Assembly (NCBI GenBank): GCA_964503685.1
Contig: CAZDAW010000019.1
Location: forward strand, 1 to 44,917
Length of the DNA stretch: 44,917 nucleotides
Direction: 5' to 3'
From: CAZDAW01 sp964503685
GTDB lineage: Bacteria; Chloroflexota; Anaerolineae; Anaerolineales; Anaerolineaceae
Shown: piece by piece, positions 27,999-37,195 of the stretch
Numbering within the stretch: position 1 is the first letter of the stretch
Layout of the letters: every line of letters begins with the position of its first letter
Translations under genes and position numbers: made by a program
Notes under the pieces: model-generated
What the model was told of the DNA's origin: nothing
Databases searched by the model: none
Seen by the model: the letters and a program-made list of their open reading frames with translations, nothing else

Positions 27999-30746
27999 GT
28001 GGGTACGCTCCTCAGAATTGTGGTCGTGAGCGATTCAGACCAGGATGTTGCCCAACTCGCTGATTATATTCGGAGTGGGGGTTATGAAGTTGTTTGTAAA
28101 CGCGTCGATTCACCGGCAGCTTTATCTAATCTGCTCACGAATGGCGTTGTTGATATCGTGTTTATCACTTACCAGCCGGATGTTTATGATATCTCTGCTT
28201 TGGTTCAACTAGTTCACCAACAAAACGGAGAATTGCCGATTTTCCTTTGTTCTGAGACCTATCAAGAAGATATTGCTGTTGAGAGCATTAAACTCGATGT
28301 GACAGTTTATATCGCAATCAATCGATTGCCAGACATTCTGCCCTGCTTTGAGCGGATATTAAATAGAATTCGACGAGCAGATTTTTGCGACGCTCAATTT
28401 CTGCTCCAGGAACGTTATCGAATGGTCGTTGAGAACTCGCTGGAAGCAATTGCTGTGACTGATTTGGAAGGTAAGCTGTTGCTTATCAATAAACAAATGG
28501 GCAATGTTTTAGGATACGACTCATCCGAGGAAATAATCGGTAAAAATCTGTTGGAATTTATTGTTCCCGAAGATCGCCAGCTGGCCTTGGATAGAATACG
28601 ACTGGTGTTAGCAAATGAAAGGTTGAAAGCGGTTCAGTTGAGGGTTGTCAGAAAAGATAAAAAGCTGATCTTTCTTGAAACCAACGCCGCAGTTATTTCC
28701 GATAATAATGGGATGCCGCTGGGATTCATGGGAATGGCAAGGGATATTACTGAAAGCCGACGAATTGAGAATGATAACCGTCGGTTGAATGAAATTTTGC
28801 AAGAGAAAATTTTAATGAATGCGGTTGAAAGAGATGCTGCCAGGTCCAAATTGCAGGCCGAGATTGTTGAAAATAAGAAATTGGCGGCGTTGACAAATCG
28901 TCTCAATGAGATACTAGAGGCAACTTCCGATATTGTGGGAATGTCGGACATGGATGAACATGGGGTCTATCTCAATGTTTCCGGACGCAAATTGATAAAT
29001 ATAGGTCCCGATGAAGATATATGCAGGTTTACTATCTCGGATTTTCATCCCGCAGAAGCTTATCGGAGGATTATCAAAGAAGCCGTTCCTTACGCCATTC
29101 AGCATGGGATTTGGAGCGGTGAGACGGTTATTCGTTCCTGGGAAGGGAAGACTATCCCGGCTTCAGAAGTTATTATCATTCACAGGCATGAAGATGGTTC
29201 CCCGGCATATATCTCATCAATTATCCGGGATATTTCGGAAAGGGTGGATACTGAAAGGATACTGCGCGAGAGTCAAAGACGTTATCAGGTTCTTTCAGAA
29301 GCTGCCCACGATATGATTATACTGATCGATGCCAACGATCAAATTCAGTATGTGAATAAATATGCTGCCTCAAAAGTTGGATATAAGCAGGAGGAAATTG
29401 TTGGTAAACAACGAAATGAGTTTTTTCCGTCTGGCGTCAATGATCGAATGAAGAAAAACCTTGATCGAGTTTTTCAGAGTAAGGAAGCGCTTTATGTTGA
29501 GGATAGCATTCCATTTTCGGGATACCTGGTATGGGGTGGAACATGGATCAATCCAATAATCGATGATGATGGCGAAGTGAGAACGGTTCTGGTTTTAACC
29601 CGGGATATCACCGAACAAAAACGAGTGGAGGAAGCTTTAATCAAAAGTGAAGAGACGCTGCGCACCATCCTTGAGCTTTTACCGGATATAGTTTCTATTC
29701 ATGATAAAGACGGGAAAATACTTTATATTTCGCCTTCTGTACAAAGATTTCACGGGTATTCAGTATCGGAAATGATCGGTAAAAACACGATGGATTTGAT
29801 ACATCCGGAAGATCGGAGGAGATTTATTCGCACATATATTAAATTGTTTACAAATCCGGGTGGTATCTATTCAGAACAATACCGATACCGTAATATTGAT
29901 GGAAGTTATACCTGGATGGAAGCGGTAGCAATCAATCGGCTTGAAAATCCTGTGATTTCGGGGATTGTGGCAGTTTCGCGCGATATTTCGGAACGAAAAC
30001 GAGTTGAGGAAGAATTGCAGAATGCGCTGAAAAAAGAGAAGGAGCTGAGACGACTCAGATCGCAATTTGTTTCGATGACGTCCCACGAGTTTCGAACGCC
30101 ATTGAGTACGATTCTCTCTTCTGCGGAGCTTCTGGAACATTATGGTCATAAGTGGTCGCCTGAAAAGAAGTTAGATCATATCCATCGTATTCGAGAAGCT
30201 GCCCTGTTGATGACGACCATATTGGATAATATTTTGATTTTAGGGAAAAGTGAAGCGGGCAGGCTTGAGTTAAGACCAGAGGAATTGGATCTGATCCAGT
30301 TTTGCCAGGAGTTGGTTGAAGAGATTGAAACAGTAAATCGGTGTGGACATCGGATCAGGTACATGCCGGCTGAAAGTTGCCTCATTGTTCTGGCGGATGT
30401 GTATTATTTGCGCCAAATTATTACTAATTTACTTTCCAATGCGCTTAAATATTCGCCAGCAAACAGCCCGATATTATTCGGGCTGGAATGCGTTGATGAC
30501 AAGATTATTTTTAATATTACCGATTATGGCATCGGCATTCCACATGAGGACTTGGATATGTTATATGCCCCCTTTTTTCGAGCCCGGAACGTGGGCGATA
30601 TTTCAGGACACGGCTTGGGTCTCGCTGTTGTTAAAACCGCAGTGGATATTTATGGCGGAACGATCGACGTGAAAAGTCGATTGGGTGAAGGGACATCGTT
30701 CAAAATTGCTCTTCCTTTACTGCCCTGTGATAAAGAGATTGAGTGA
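27999..30746 (+). CDS. Multi-PAS sensor histidine kinase with degenerate N-terminal receiver
   Basis: 915 residues, no membrane segment. It starts with GTG, preceded by the ribosome-binding site GAAAGGCAGG (27985-27994). Residues 5-122 have receiver-like spacing, but the phospho-acceptor Asp is Thr57 (DIVFIT) and the conserved Lys is Asn108, so this domain should not be phosphorylated. Four PAS domains follow (about 137-255, 300-415, 427-545 and 553-670), each ending in a DI(T/S)E-type PAC block. The kinase core has SHEFRTP with His696, an N box TNLLSNALKY, a G1 DYGIGI and GHGLGLAV. It is a cytoplasmic sensor, probably of redox or small ligands. The next gene, 48 nt on, encodes its likely receiver partner. 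Confidence 0.9.
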   Translation: MGTLLRIVVVSDSDQDVAQLADYIRSGGYEVVCKRVDSPAALSNLLTNGVVDIVFITYQPDVYDISALVQLVHQQNGELPIFLCSETYQEDIAVESIKLDVTVYIAINRLPDILPCFERILNRIRRADFCDAQFLLQERYRMVVENSLEAIAVTDLEGKLLLINKQMGNVLGYDSSEEIIGKNLLEFIVPEDRQLALDRIRLVLANERLKAVQLRVVRKDKKLIFLETNAAVISDNNGMPLGFMGMARDITESRRIENDNRRLNEILQEKILMNAVERDAARSKLQAEIVENKKLAALTNRLNEILEATSDIVGMSDMDEHGVYLNVSGRKLINIGPDEDICRFTISDFHPAEAYRRIIKEAVPYAIQHGIWSGETVIRSWEGKTIPASEVIIIHRHEDGSPAYISSIIRDISERVDTERILRESQRRYQVLSEAAHDMIILIDANDQIQYVNKYAASKVGYKQEEIVGKQRNEFFPSGVNDRMKKNLDRVFQSKEALYVEDSIPFSGYLVWGGTWINPIIDDDGEVRTVLVLTRDITEQKRVEEALIKSEETLRTILELLPDIVSIHDKDGKILYISPSVQRFHGYSVSEMIGKNTMDLIHPEDRRRFIRTYIKLFTNPGGIYSEQYRYRNIDGSYTWMEAVAINRLENPVISGIVAVSRDISERKRVEEELQNALKKEKELRRLRSQFVSMTSHEFRTPLSTILSSAELLEHYGHKWSPEKKLDHIHRIREAALLMTTILDNILILGKSEAGRLELRPEELDLIQFCQELVEEIETVNRCGHRIRYMPAESCLIVLADVYYLRQIITNLLSNALKYSPANSPILFGLECVDDKIIFNITDYGIGIPHEDLDMLYAPFFRARNVGDISGHGLGLAVVKTAVDIYGGTIDVKSRLGEGTSFKIALPLLPCDKEIE

Positions 30747-30794
30747 TGTTTCGTTTATTTCACAACTTTCTTAAAATTATGGGGAAATATTGCC

Positions 30795-31898
30795 ATGAGT
30801 GAATTATCTGCAGCAAGAGTCTTGGTTATAGAGGATGAGGAACCCGTCCGCTCAAATCTCATTGAGCTGCTCGAAGAAGAAGGATTTTCTGTGTTGGGGG
30901 CAGAAAATGGCAGTGTTGGGGTTGAACAGGCGCGTTGTTTTCATCCCGACTTGGTCATTTGCGACATCATGTTGCCCAGACTGGATGGCTATGGTGTATT
31001 GGCAATTTTCCGGCAGGAAACCGAATTGTCGTCCATCCCCTTCATATTTTTGACAGCAAAAACTGAACGCCTGGATATCCGTTCTGCCATGGAATTGGGC
31101 GCTGATGATTATATAACCAAGCCCTATACACGGGCCGAAATATTAAAGACAATTCAGACGCGCTTGAAGAAGAAGGCTGATTTGTCGCTTTCATTGGAGA
31201 AAACCTTTATTGAACGACGTGGGCGTTTGTCTCAGCAATTGCCCTATGAATTGATGAATCCAATTCTTGGTATTCTAAATATTTCGGAGATTTTGACCAA
31301 AAATGCCGAACATTATAACCCTCTCCAGGTTGCAGAAATATCAAGAGATATCCATCATTCAGCGCAGAACCTGCTGAAGATCGTACAGAATTATCTTTTA
31401 TTAATTGAATTGAATTCCGTTGTTGCCGACGATGTGAAATTGGCGCAGATGAAAAATTCGCAAGCGGCATCTGCCTGTTCAATCATACGTGAGATCGTGG
31501 ACGCGAAAATCAGGCATGAGATGCCTGCGTCGAGCCTGGAATATAAATTTGAAGACATGGCGTTACAAATTACTGCATATCATCTGCAGGTTATTGTTGA
31601 AGAGGCGCTGGATTATGCTCTCTATAATAGAATTCCAGACACGAAGATCAGATTGGTTGGCATTGCTCATCAGGGGAAATATGAGCTTGTTATGGAGATG
31701 TTCAAGAAAGATTTGAATGTGATCGATAATTCATTCAATGCAGGTGACGTTCGATTCGTGGGGGGATTAACAAAGGATCACGATGTTTTGTTAAATCTTT
31801 CTGTAATTCAGCGCCTGGTTGAACTCTATGCCGGTCAATATTCGTTCGAGAATTCTAATGGGAAGATTACCATACGTATTTGCCTGATGGCAGCGTAG
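30795..31898 (+). CDS. Response regulator fused to a degenerate histidine-kinase module
   Basis: 367 residues; the start has GGGG about 10 nt upstream. The receiver (6-125) is intact: acidic pocket EDEE (13-16), phospho-acceptor Asp57 in VICDIMLPRLDG, Thr87 and Lys109 in TKPY. No DNA-binding domain follows. Instead, residues 140-205 resemble HisKA, but the phospho-His is Tyr151 (PYELMNPILGI in place of SHELRTPL). Residues 260-365 resemble a HATPase fold that lacks the usual N and G boxes; EEALDYALY stands where NLLDNALKY is expected. The protein should receive phosphate yet neither bind DNA nor act as a kinase, so its output is probably by dimerisation or protein contact. It is 48 nt downstream of the PAS kinase. 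Confidence 0.82.
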   Translation: MSELSAARVLVIEDEEPVRSNLIELLEEEGFSVLGAENGSVGVEQARCFHPDLVICDIMLPRLDGYGVLAIFRQETELSSIPFIFLTAKTERLDIRSAMELGADDYITKPYTRAEILKTIQTRLKKKADLSLSLEKTFIERRGRLSQQLPYELMNPILGILNISEILTKNAEHYNPLQVAEISRDIHHSAQNLLKIVQNYLLLIELNSVVADDVKLAQMKNSQAASACSIIREIVDAKIRHEMPASSLEYKFEDMALQITAYHLQVIVEEALDYALYNRIPDTKIRLVGIAHQGKYELVMEMFKKDLNVIDNSFNAGDVRFVGGLTKDHDVLLNLSVIQRLVELYAGQYSFENSNGKITIRICLMAA

Positions 31899-31913
31899 AT
31901 GCCGGGGTGGACA

Positions 31914-31922
31914 TGCTATAAT
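31914..31922 (+). promoter_or_regulatory. Extended -10 promoter ahead of the 1101-residue kinase
   Basis: TGCTATAAT, a perfect -10 hexamer (31917-31922) with the extended TGn element, lies in the 56-nt gap before the ATG at 31955. No -35 consensus is visible at the expected distance. The predicted transcript start is near 31929, leaving a leader of about 26 nt. Confidence 0.6.
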
Positions 31923-31954
31923 GGTGGCATCACAATTGCAACTCAACGAACAGC

Positions 31955-34900
31955 ATGTTGATTCAGTTCACGCTTTTAAACCAGATTCCCTATATTGAGC
32001 TTCCCCATGGCGTATTGGCCTGGTTGGGATGGTTTATGGCGGCCGGGGCCAGCATCTGGATGTTGATTCGTAGCCAGGGGGGTAAAAAAATATGGGCAAA
32101 TGGTTGGTTTATCTTTACGGTTTTAGCCATTGGAACATTCTTTACCTCACTGTTCTTCGGAATCCAGTTTCCAGTCAGCGGTGGATTGACAATACCCAAT
32201 TTACCCGCTGAGCCCAGCGCGCCATATTTCATGTTCTTCGCGGCTGTACCCTGGTTTTTGGCAGGTGGATTGTTAAACCCGTTGCATGCAACAGGTATTG
32301 CCGTATTAGCCGGTTTGTTCTCTGGCTTGTTTGAAACGCACAGTTTATACAGTATTCCTGAAACGGCTTTGCTTTCTCTTATATTCAGTGTGGTTGTTTG
32401 CCAACGCTACCGGACGCTTCCTTTTCGTCTATTAAGACATCCGATAATTGCTTCCGTTGTTGTGGCTGTTCTTTATCCCTTCTTGTATATTGTCGAGACC
32501 CTGGTTTCTGTGCCTGGTTCTCTGGCGCCCAGGCTTGACTATGCATTGACGAGCGTCTGGCCTGCTGCTCTGGTCATGGCCGGGGAGTTTCTCGTGGCCG
32601 GGTTAATCGCTGAGGGTGTTTCGCAATTGTTCCCGGCTTACTGGGGAAGAAAAGATATTCCTCTGCAACCGGCGCCGTATGAAACAAGTTTACGGAGTCG
32701 TTTTTTATTGGGACTGGGGTCGATGTTGTTGGTTCTGCTCGTGACCCTGGTCGTTGGCGATTGGCTTGTTGCCGGCAATGTGGCCCGTCAGATGCTGCAG
32801 GAGCAAATGGCAAGTACGGCTCAGATGGCAGCCCAGAGTGTGCCATTCTTTCTGGAAACCGGGCAAAGTCTGATTCGGCAACAGGCATCGGATTCGCTTT
32901 TGCTGACGACTGCACCGGCGGCATTGCCAGATATATTAGCCCAGAAGCTGCGTCTGGTTCCCTATTTTCGCCAACTCTATCTATTCGATAATGCCGGCAA
33001 TCCGATTACGGGTTATCCCGTTTCGGATTTTTCAAGAATCAAACTAACAACAGAGGAACAGGCAGGGATTCAATTTGCCTTACAGGGGGTATTGGTGCAA
33101 ACTTATTCAGCTCCACCGGTGGAAAATGGAGAGGCGGCTCAGATTTCTTTCATTGCAACGCTGACCGACCAGAACGGTCAGCCTCAGGGAGTTTTGCTTG
33201 GACGCAGCGATCTGGCTTCCAATCCATTTACCATGCCGATTATCGATTCATTAAAGTATATGCAGACCCTTGATGGGGAAGGTATGCTGATCGATGAAAA
33301 CCAGCAGATTATTTACAGTCCGACAACTTCTGCCTTGATGACGCGTTATACGGGTCAGGTCTCTGAAGAGAGTTCCTTTTATGATGAATCTGCGCCGGAT
33401 GGCACCCGACGCTTGGTGTATTATCAGCCGACTGTTGGGCGTTCGTGGGCAGTCGTCTTAACCGTGCCAGCGCAACGCGCTCAAAAAATGGCGTTGACAA
33501 TATCGGCTCCATTATTATTAATTATTCTTATCCTCGCTGTTATTGCCTTTTTTGCGCTTCAGATTGCATTAAGAGCTGTTACCGGTTCTTTGCATTCTTT
33601 GGCTGCTGAAGCAGGTTTAATTGCTCACGGGCAGTTGGATCATCCTTTGCGGTTGAAGGGCGAAGATGAAGTGGGGCAATTGGGTCAGGCTTTTGAAAAA
33701 ATGCGTTTGAGTTTGAAGGAACAGCTTGAGGAACTTAACCAGTTGCTCCTCGTGAGCCAGAGTGTGGCATCTACACTGGAAATAAAAGATGCTGTGCGCC
33801 CTATATTGGTTGCTGCATTGAATATTGGGGCAAAGTCTTCTCGGATTGTGTTAAATTCCCGGTTATTCCCTGAATCCACTCAGGGGATGCCGACTCGATA
33901 TGGCGTGGGGATGCTCGCTGAGCAGTATGCTTACCTCGATGAGCAAATTTTGGAATTATCTGCCCGGCAGGATCGTTTGATCATGTCTAATTTAAGCAGA
34001 GCGCGAGGCATGTTGTTTCCGCCAGAAAGTGAAAAACCGGGAGCGATATTGGCAGTCTCACTCAAACAAGAAAATATATATTATGGCGCTTTATGGATCG
34101 CATTTGATCAGGCGCGCCAATTTACCGAGGAAGAAATTCGTTTTCTTTCGACCATGGCTGGCCAGGCTGTTCTGGCGGCAGCCAATGCCCGACTTTACCT
34201 CAATGCTGAAATTGGCCGCCAGCGTCTGGAGGCTGTCATCAGTTCCACGCCTGAGCCGGTGCTGGTTATTGATTCTCAAAACCGGCTGTTGCTATTAAAC
34301 CCAATTGCTTTTCAGGTGCTTGGAATTTCAACAAAAAGTGTTGGGTTGCCTGTTGATAAGGTGATTTCAATCAACAGCCTGGTTGATCTGTTCACAGCCA
34401 GCAGTTATGAGCAAAAATCCAGAGAAATACAGCTTGAGAACGGCCGAGTATATTTTGCCACCGTATCGCCGGTTGTGGCGGGTGGTCAATCGGTTGGCAA
34501 GGTGTGTATCTTGCGCGATATTACCCATTTTAAGGAATTGGATACGATTAAATCGGAATTCGTTTCAACTGTCAGTCATGATCTGCGCTCTCCTCTGACT
34601 TTGATTCGCGGTTATGCATCCATGCTGCCAATGATCGGTGAATTGACTGAGCAACAAAAGGGTTATGTCCAAAACATCATTTCAGGAATTGATAACATGA
34701 CCAGGTTGGTCACCAATCTGCTGGATCTGGGCAGGTTGGAAGCCGGCGTTAGTTTGCGCCGGGAGTTAATGCCCGTAGCTATTCTGATCGAGAGTGTGGT
34801 ATCTGAACACCAGATGCAGTTCAATCAGAAGAAGATTGATTTATCCGTTGACGTTCCAGAAGATAGAACCATTATGGTCGAAGTCGACAGGGAATTAATT

Positions 34901-35260
34901 CATCAGGCGCTGGTCAATCTGGTTGATAATGCTTTGAAATATACCAATATCGCTGGAAGTAAAATTATCCGCGCGCGCATTCAACCGGCGACTATAATAT
35001 TTGAGGTGAAGGATAAAGGAATTGGTATAGCACCACTTGACCAGCCGCGGTTATTCGAGCGGTTTTATCGGAGTGGTCAAAAAGAGGCCCACAGTCAACG
35101 CGGCAGCGGATTGGGTCTGGCAATTGTCAAATCGATTGCTGAACGGCATGGGGGTAAAGTTTGGGTCGAGAGCCAGTTAGGCAAGGGAAGTTCATTCTTT
35201 ATCGAGATTCCTCTCCGGCAAACAGTCACTTCCGTATCGAAGAATGAGACGACGTTCTGA
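31955..35260 (+). CDS. Membrane sensor histidine kinase with MASE-like, Cache, HAMP, GAF and PAS domains
   Basis: 1101 residues. Residues about 15-225 contain six to seven hydrophobic segments, then one at about 250-272, an extracytoplasmic Cache-like region (about 280-525) and a further segment at 528-552. HAMP (about 555-605) is followed by a GAF-like domain (610-755) and a PAS domain (about 760-865). The kinase core has TVSHDLRSPL with His875, an N box VNLVDNALKYTN, a G1 DKGIGI and GSGLGLAIV. It senses a ligand outside the cell and possibly a second one inside. It has its own extended -10 promoter, and no cognate regulator follows. Its last 35 nt overlap the 3' end of the convergent minus-strand gene. 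Confidence 0.9.
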   Translation: MLIQFTLLNQIPYIELPHGVLAWLGWFMAAGASIWMLIRSQGGKKIWANGWFIFTVLAIGTFFTSLFFGIQFPVSGGLTIPNLPAEPSAPYFMFFAAVPWFLAGGLLNPLHATGIAVLAGLFSGLFETHSLYSIPETALLSLIFSVVVCQRYRTLPFRLLRHPIIASVVVAVLYPFLYIVETLVSVPGSLAPRLDYALTSVWPAALVMAGEFLVAGLIAEGVSQLFPAYWGRKDIPLQPAPYETSLRSRFLLGLGSMLLVLLVTLVVGDWLVAGNVARQMLQEQMASTAQMAAQSVPFFLETGQSLIRQQASDSLLLTTAPAALPDILAQKLRLVPYFRQLYLFDNAGNPITGYPVSDFSRIKLTTEEQAGIQFALQGVLVQTYSAPPVENGEAAQISFIATLTDQNGQPQGVLLGRSDLASNPFTMPIIDSLKYMQTLDGEGMLIDENQQIIYSPTTSALMTRYTGQVSEESSFYDESAPDGTRRLVYYQPTVGRSWAVVLTVPAQRAQKMALTISAPLLLIILILAVIAFFALQIALRAVTGSLHSLAAEAGLIAHGQLDHPLRLKGEDEVGQLGQAFEKMRLSLKEQLEELNQLLLVSQSVASTLEIKDAVRPILVAALNIGAKSSRIVLNSRLFPESTQGMPTRYGVGMLAEQYAYLDEQILELSARQDRLIMSNLSRARGMLFPPESEKPGAILAVSLKQENIYYGALWIAFDQARQFTEEEIRFLSTMAGQAVLAAANARLYLNAEIGRQRLEAVISSTPEPVLVIDSQNRLLLLNPIAFQVLGISTKSVGLPVDKVISINSLVDLFTASSYEQKSREIQLENGRVYFATVSPVVAGGQSVGKVCILRDITHFKELDTIKSEFVSTVSHDLRSPLTLIRGYASMLPMIGELTEQQKGYVQNIISGIDNMTRLVTNLLDLGRLEAGVSLRRELMPVAILIESVVSEHQMQFNQKKIDLSVDVPEDRTIMVEVDRELIHQALVNLVDNALKYTNIAGSKIIRARIQPATIIFEVKDKGIGIAPLDQPRLFERFYRSGQKEAHSQRGSGLGLAIVKSIAERHGGKVWVESQLGKGSSFFIEIPLRQTVTSVSKNETTF

Positions 35261-36479
35261 TTTTTATAATCAGGCTAACCAGAGCGAACGGCATTAGTTT
35301 CAAACGCTCTTCAGGTATATGCCACAAATCCCACGAGAGGACCAAACCATCAATATCGATTGATCTGAATGCATTTAGGTCAGTAGTGATTTGTTCGTCC
35401 GTATGTTGGGCAATACCCGGAATCTCGACCAATTCAACTCCAGCGTAGAGATGCTTAACACATGAAGTCCGGGCTCTCATCAATTCGTTTTTGATAGCGG
35501 TATCTGAAACGCCCAATTTTTCGAGATCATTCTGCCTGGATGGTAAGGCGAAGTTGACAGCCTGGCTCAGATATGCCATAGCCTGAGACTCAGGGATACG
35601 ATAATGTTTTAATAACCAGTCAGACAGATTGAATAACTCGAATGGAATTCCGGCTGGCCCTAACGTATGTCCGTATGACATAATTTTGATCCAATCACAG
35701 AATGTATTAAGCGTCGATAAGTCCTGTCCGACTGAGCGGGTCAGACAGGGAGAAAAACAGTCAAGGCCAATTTTTAAACCGGCGCTTCGCATTAAACCTG
35801 TGGCCAATGCCAGAAAATTTGAGATGCTTGTTTGTCGAAAATCCAGAAATTTTGACAGCGCTGATAGTTCGGGATCTGATTGCTCTTCGTTCCTGGAATT
35901 TAACAAGCCGGAAATCAGTGGTTGGATATTCCTGCGCGATGCCAGCAGGTTGTAAATTTGCCGACGAATTTCTTCTAAATCCAATCCCTGGCTTGCAGCG
36001 GCCGCGTGACAGTGTCGGCAAAAACAAGCCAGATCGATCAGCGGATTGGCGTTAGGCGAGGGAAATCGAATTCGATCAAGAAAAACGCCCTCGTAATGCT
36101 GTTTTTCGATGAGGACGTTCAGATTTTCCAGAATGATGTTTTGTACAGTGGGATTATTGGGGCAGAGGAATGTGAATTCTGGTTGTCCCTTATATCCACT
36201 GATTGGATCTAAATTGATATTGACTGTCATCCATTCTGGTCTTATAGAGAAAGAACCATCGGACGTTAATAAAGGATGCCAGCGATAGAGGGCCGCGCCA
36301 TTCTTTTCGGTTATTTGTCTGCAAGCCGTAATGAGATCGTCTGGAAGTTTCCATCCCAACAAAACGTTAGCAATTGGAAGTATGTCAAAAGCAGATTGTA
36401 AACGAGCAACGGCGTGGTTTGTTGGGATACCGGCTGAAACAGGATTTTCCTCAAGATATTGGACAGAAAATTCAATCAT
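35226..36479 (-). CDS. TIM-barrel glycoside-hydrolase-like protein, cytoplasmic
   Basis: 417 residues without a signal peptide. The block EGVFLDRIRFPSPN (130-143) resembles the strand-4 motif (G-x-x-LD-x-R-x-P) of the hypothetical glycoside hydrolase families around DUF4015/GHL, and GLKIGLDCFSPCLTR, WIKIMSYGHTLGP and IDGLVLSWDLWHIP fit later barrel strands. An unusual CFCRHC cluster (152-157) could bind metal. A specific activity cannot be assigned. The ATG overlaps the upp stop by 4 nt, so it is translationally coupled to uracil phosphoribosyltransferase, which is an odd partner. Its 3' end runs 35 nt into the convergent kinase gene. Confidence 0.6.
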   Translation of the reverse strand: MIEFSVQYLEENPVSAGIPTNHAVARLQSAFDILPIANVLLGWKLPDDLITACRQITEKNGAALYRWHPLLTSDGSFSIRPEWMTVNINLDPISGYKGQPEFTFLCPNNPTVQNIILENLNVLIEKQHYEGVFLDRIRFPSPNANPLIDLACFCRHCHAAAASQGLDLEEIRRQIYNLLASRRNIQPLISGLLNSRNEEQSDPELSALSKFLDFRQTSISNFLALATGLMRSAGLKIGLDCFSPCLTRSVGQDLSTLNTFCDWIKIMSYGHTLGPAGIPFELFNLSDWLLKHYRIPESQAMAYLSQAVNFALPSRQNDLEKLGVSDTAIKNELMRARTSCVKHLYAGVELVEIPGIAQHTDEQITTDLNAFRSIDIDGLVLSWDLWHIPEERLKLMPFALVSLIIKIRTSSHSSIRK

Positions 36480-37102
36480 CCGGTGCCAAACTGTCGATCG
36501 CCGGCGTCGCCGAGACCTGGAACGATATAGCAGCGTTCATTAAGATGATCATCCACGGCTGCCAGGTAGATTGGCACATCAGGATGTTTAACCTGCATCA
36601 ATTGAATACCTTCTGGCGCTCCGATCAAACCGACAAATTTTATCTTTTTGACCCCCCAATTTTTCAGGATATCAACAGTCGCCACTGCCGATCCACCTGT
36701 TGCCAACATTGGGTCAAGGATCAGGCAAACGGATACGGTTGGTTCGACAGGTAGTTTGTTGTAATATTGCACGGGCTTGAGGGTTTTTTCGTCCCGGTAA
36801 ATGCCGATATGCCATACTTCCGCCGAAGGCATTAATTCCCAGATACCTTCTACCATTCCCAGGCCAGCCCGCAGAATTGGTACAAGGCCAATCTTTTCCT
36901 TAAGTTCGAAGCCATTTGCAATACCCAGTGGCGTCTCTGTTTGAACCGGAAAAGTACTTAAATCAGCAGTGGCTTCATAAGCCAGAAGGCCGGATATTTC
37001 TCGTACGAGTTCGCGAAATTTCTTTGGTTCGGTTTTGATGCTGCGCAGCCGGGCTAATTTATGAGCTACCAACGGGTGTTTGGACGGAAACACATTCTGC
37101 AT
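36476..37102 (-). CDS. upp: Uracil phosphoribosyltransferase
   Basis: 208 residues, standard length. It makes UMP from uracil and PRPP in pyrimidine salvage. Evidence: VPILRAGLGMVEGI (about 74-87), the PRPP-binding loop LILDPMLATGGSAVA, and a C-terminal block ending PGLGDAGDRQFGT that matches the uracil-binding flexible loop of the family. A GAGGAG ribosome-binding site lies just upstream of the ATG at 37102. It is the first gene of a two-gene minus-strand operon with the TIM-barrel gene. Confidence 0.96.
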   Translation of the reverse strand: MQNVFPSKHPLVAHKLARLRSIKTEPKKFRELVREISGLLAYEATADLSTFPVQTETPLGIANGFELKEKIGLVPILRAGLGMVEGIWELMPSAEVWHIGIYRDEKTLKPVQYYNKLPVEPTVSVCLILDPMLATGGSAVATVDILKNWGVKKIKFVGLIGAPEGIQLMQVKHPDVPIYLAAVDDHLNERCYIVPGLGDAGDRQFGTG

Positions 37103-37133
37103 ATTTTATCTCCTCAACATATAGCGTTTACCA

Positions 37134-37139
37134 ATTATA
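37134..37139 (-). promoter_or_regulatory. Probable -10 of the upp operon
   Basis: On the minus strand the sequence reads TATAAT, about 32 nt upstream of the upp ATG. No clear -35 is seen. It shares the 37103-37244 divergent spacer with the promoter of the secreted-protein gene. Confidence 0.4.
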
Positions 37140-37165
37140 AAGCCGATTTAATTTACGGAGTATTA

Positions 37166-37195
37166 TTGGTCATGATTTTTTTGCTATGCTATAAT
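37166..37195 (+). promoter_or_regulatory. Promoter of the secreted-protein gene
   Basis: TTGGTC (37166-37171), an 18-nt spacer and TATAAT (37190-37195) preceded by TGC make a good -35 / extended -10 pair. Because the -10 covers the ATG at 37194, translation from that codon is unlikely; this supports the start at 37245. Confidence 0.6.

Noticed and set aside
28634..28951. Minus-strand frames inside the PAS kinase
   Set aside because: No ribosome-binding site, no recognisable domain, and they mirror a well-conserved coding frame.
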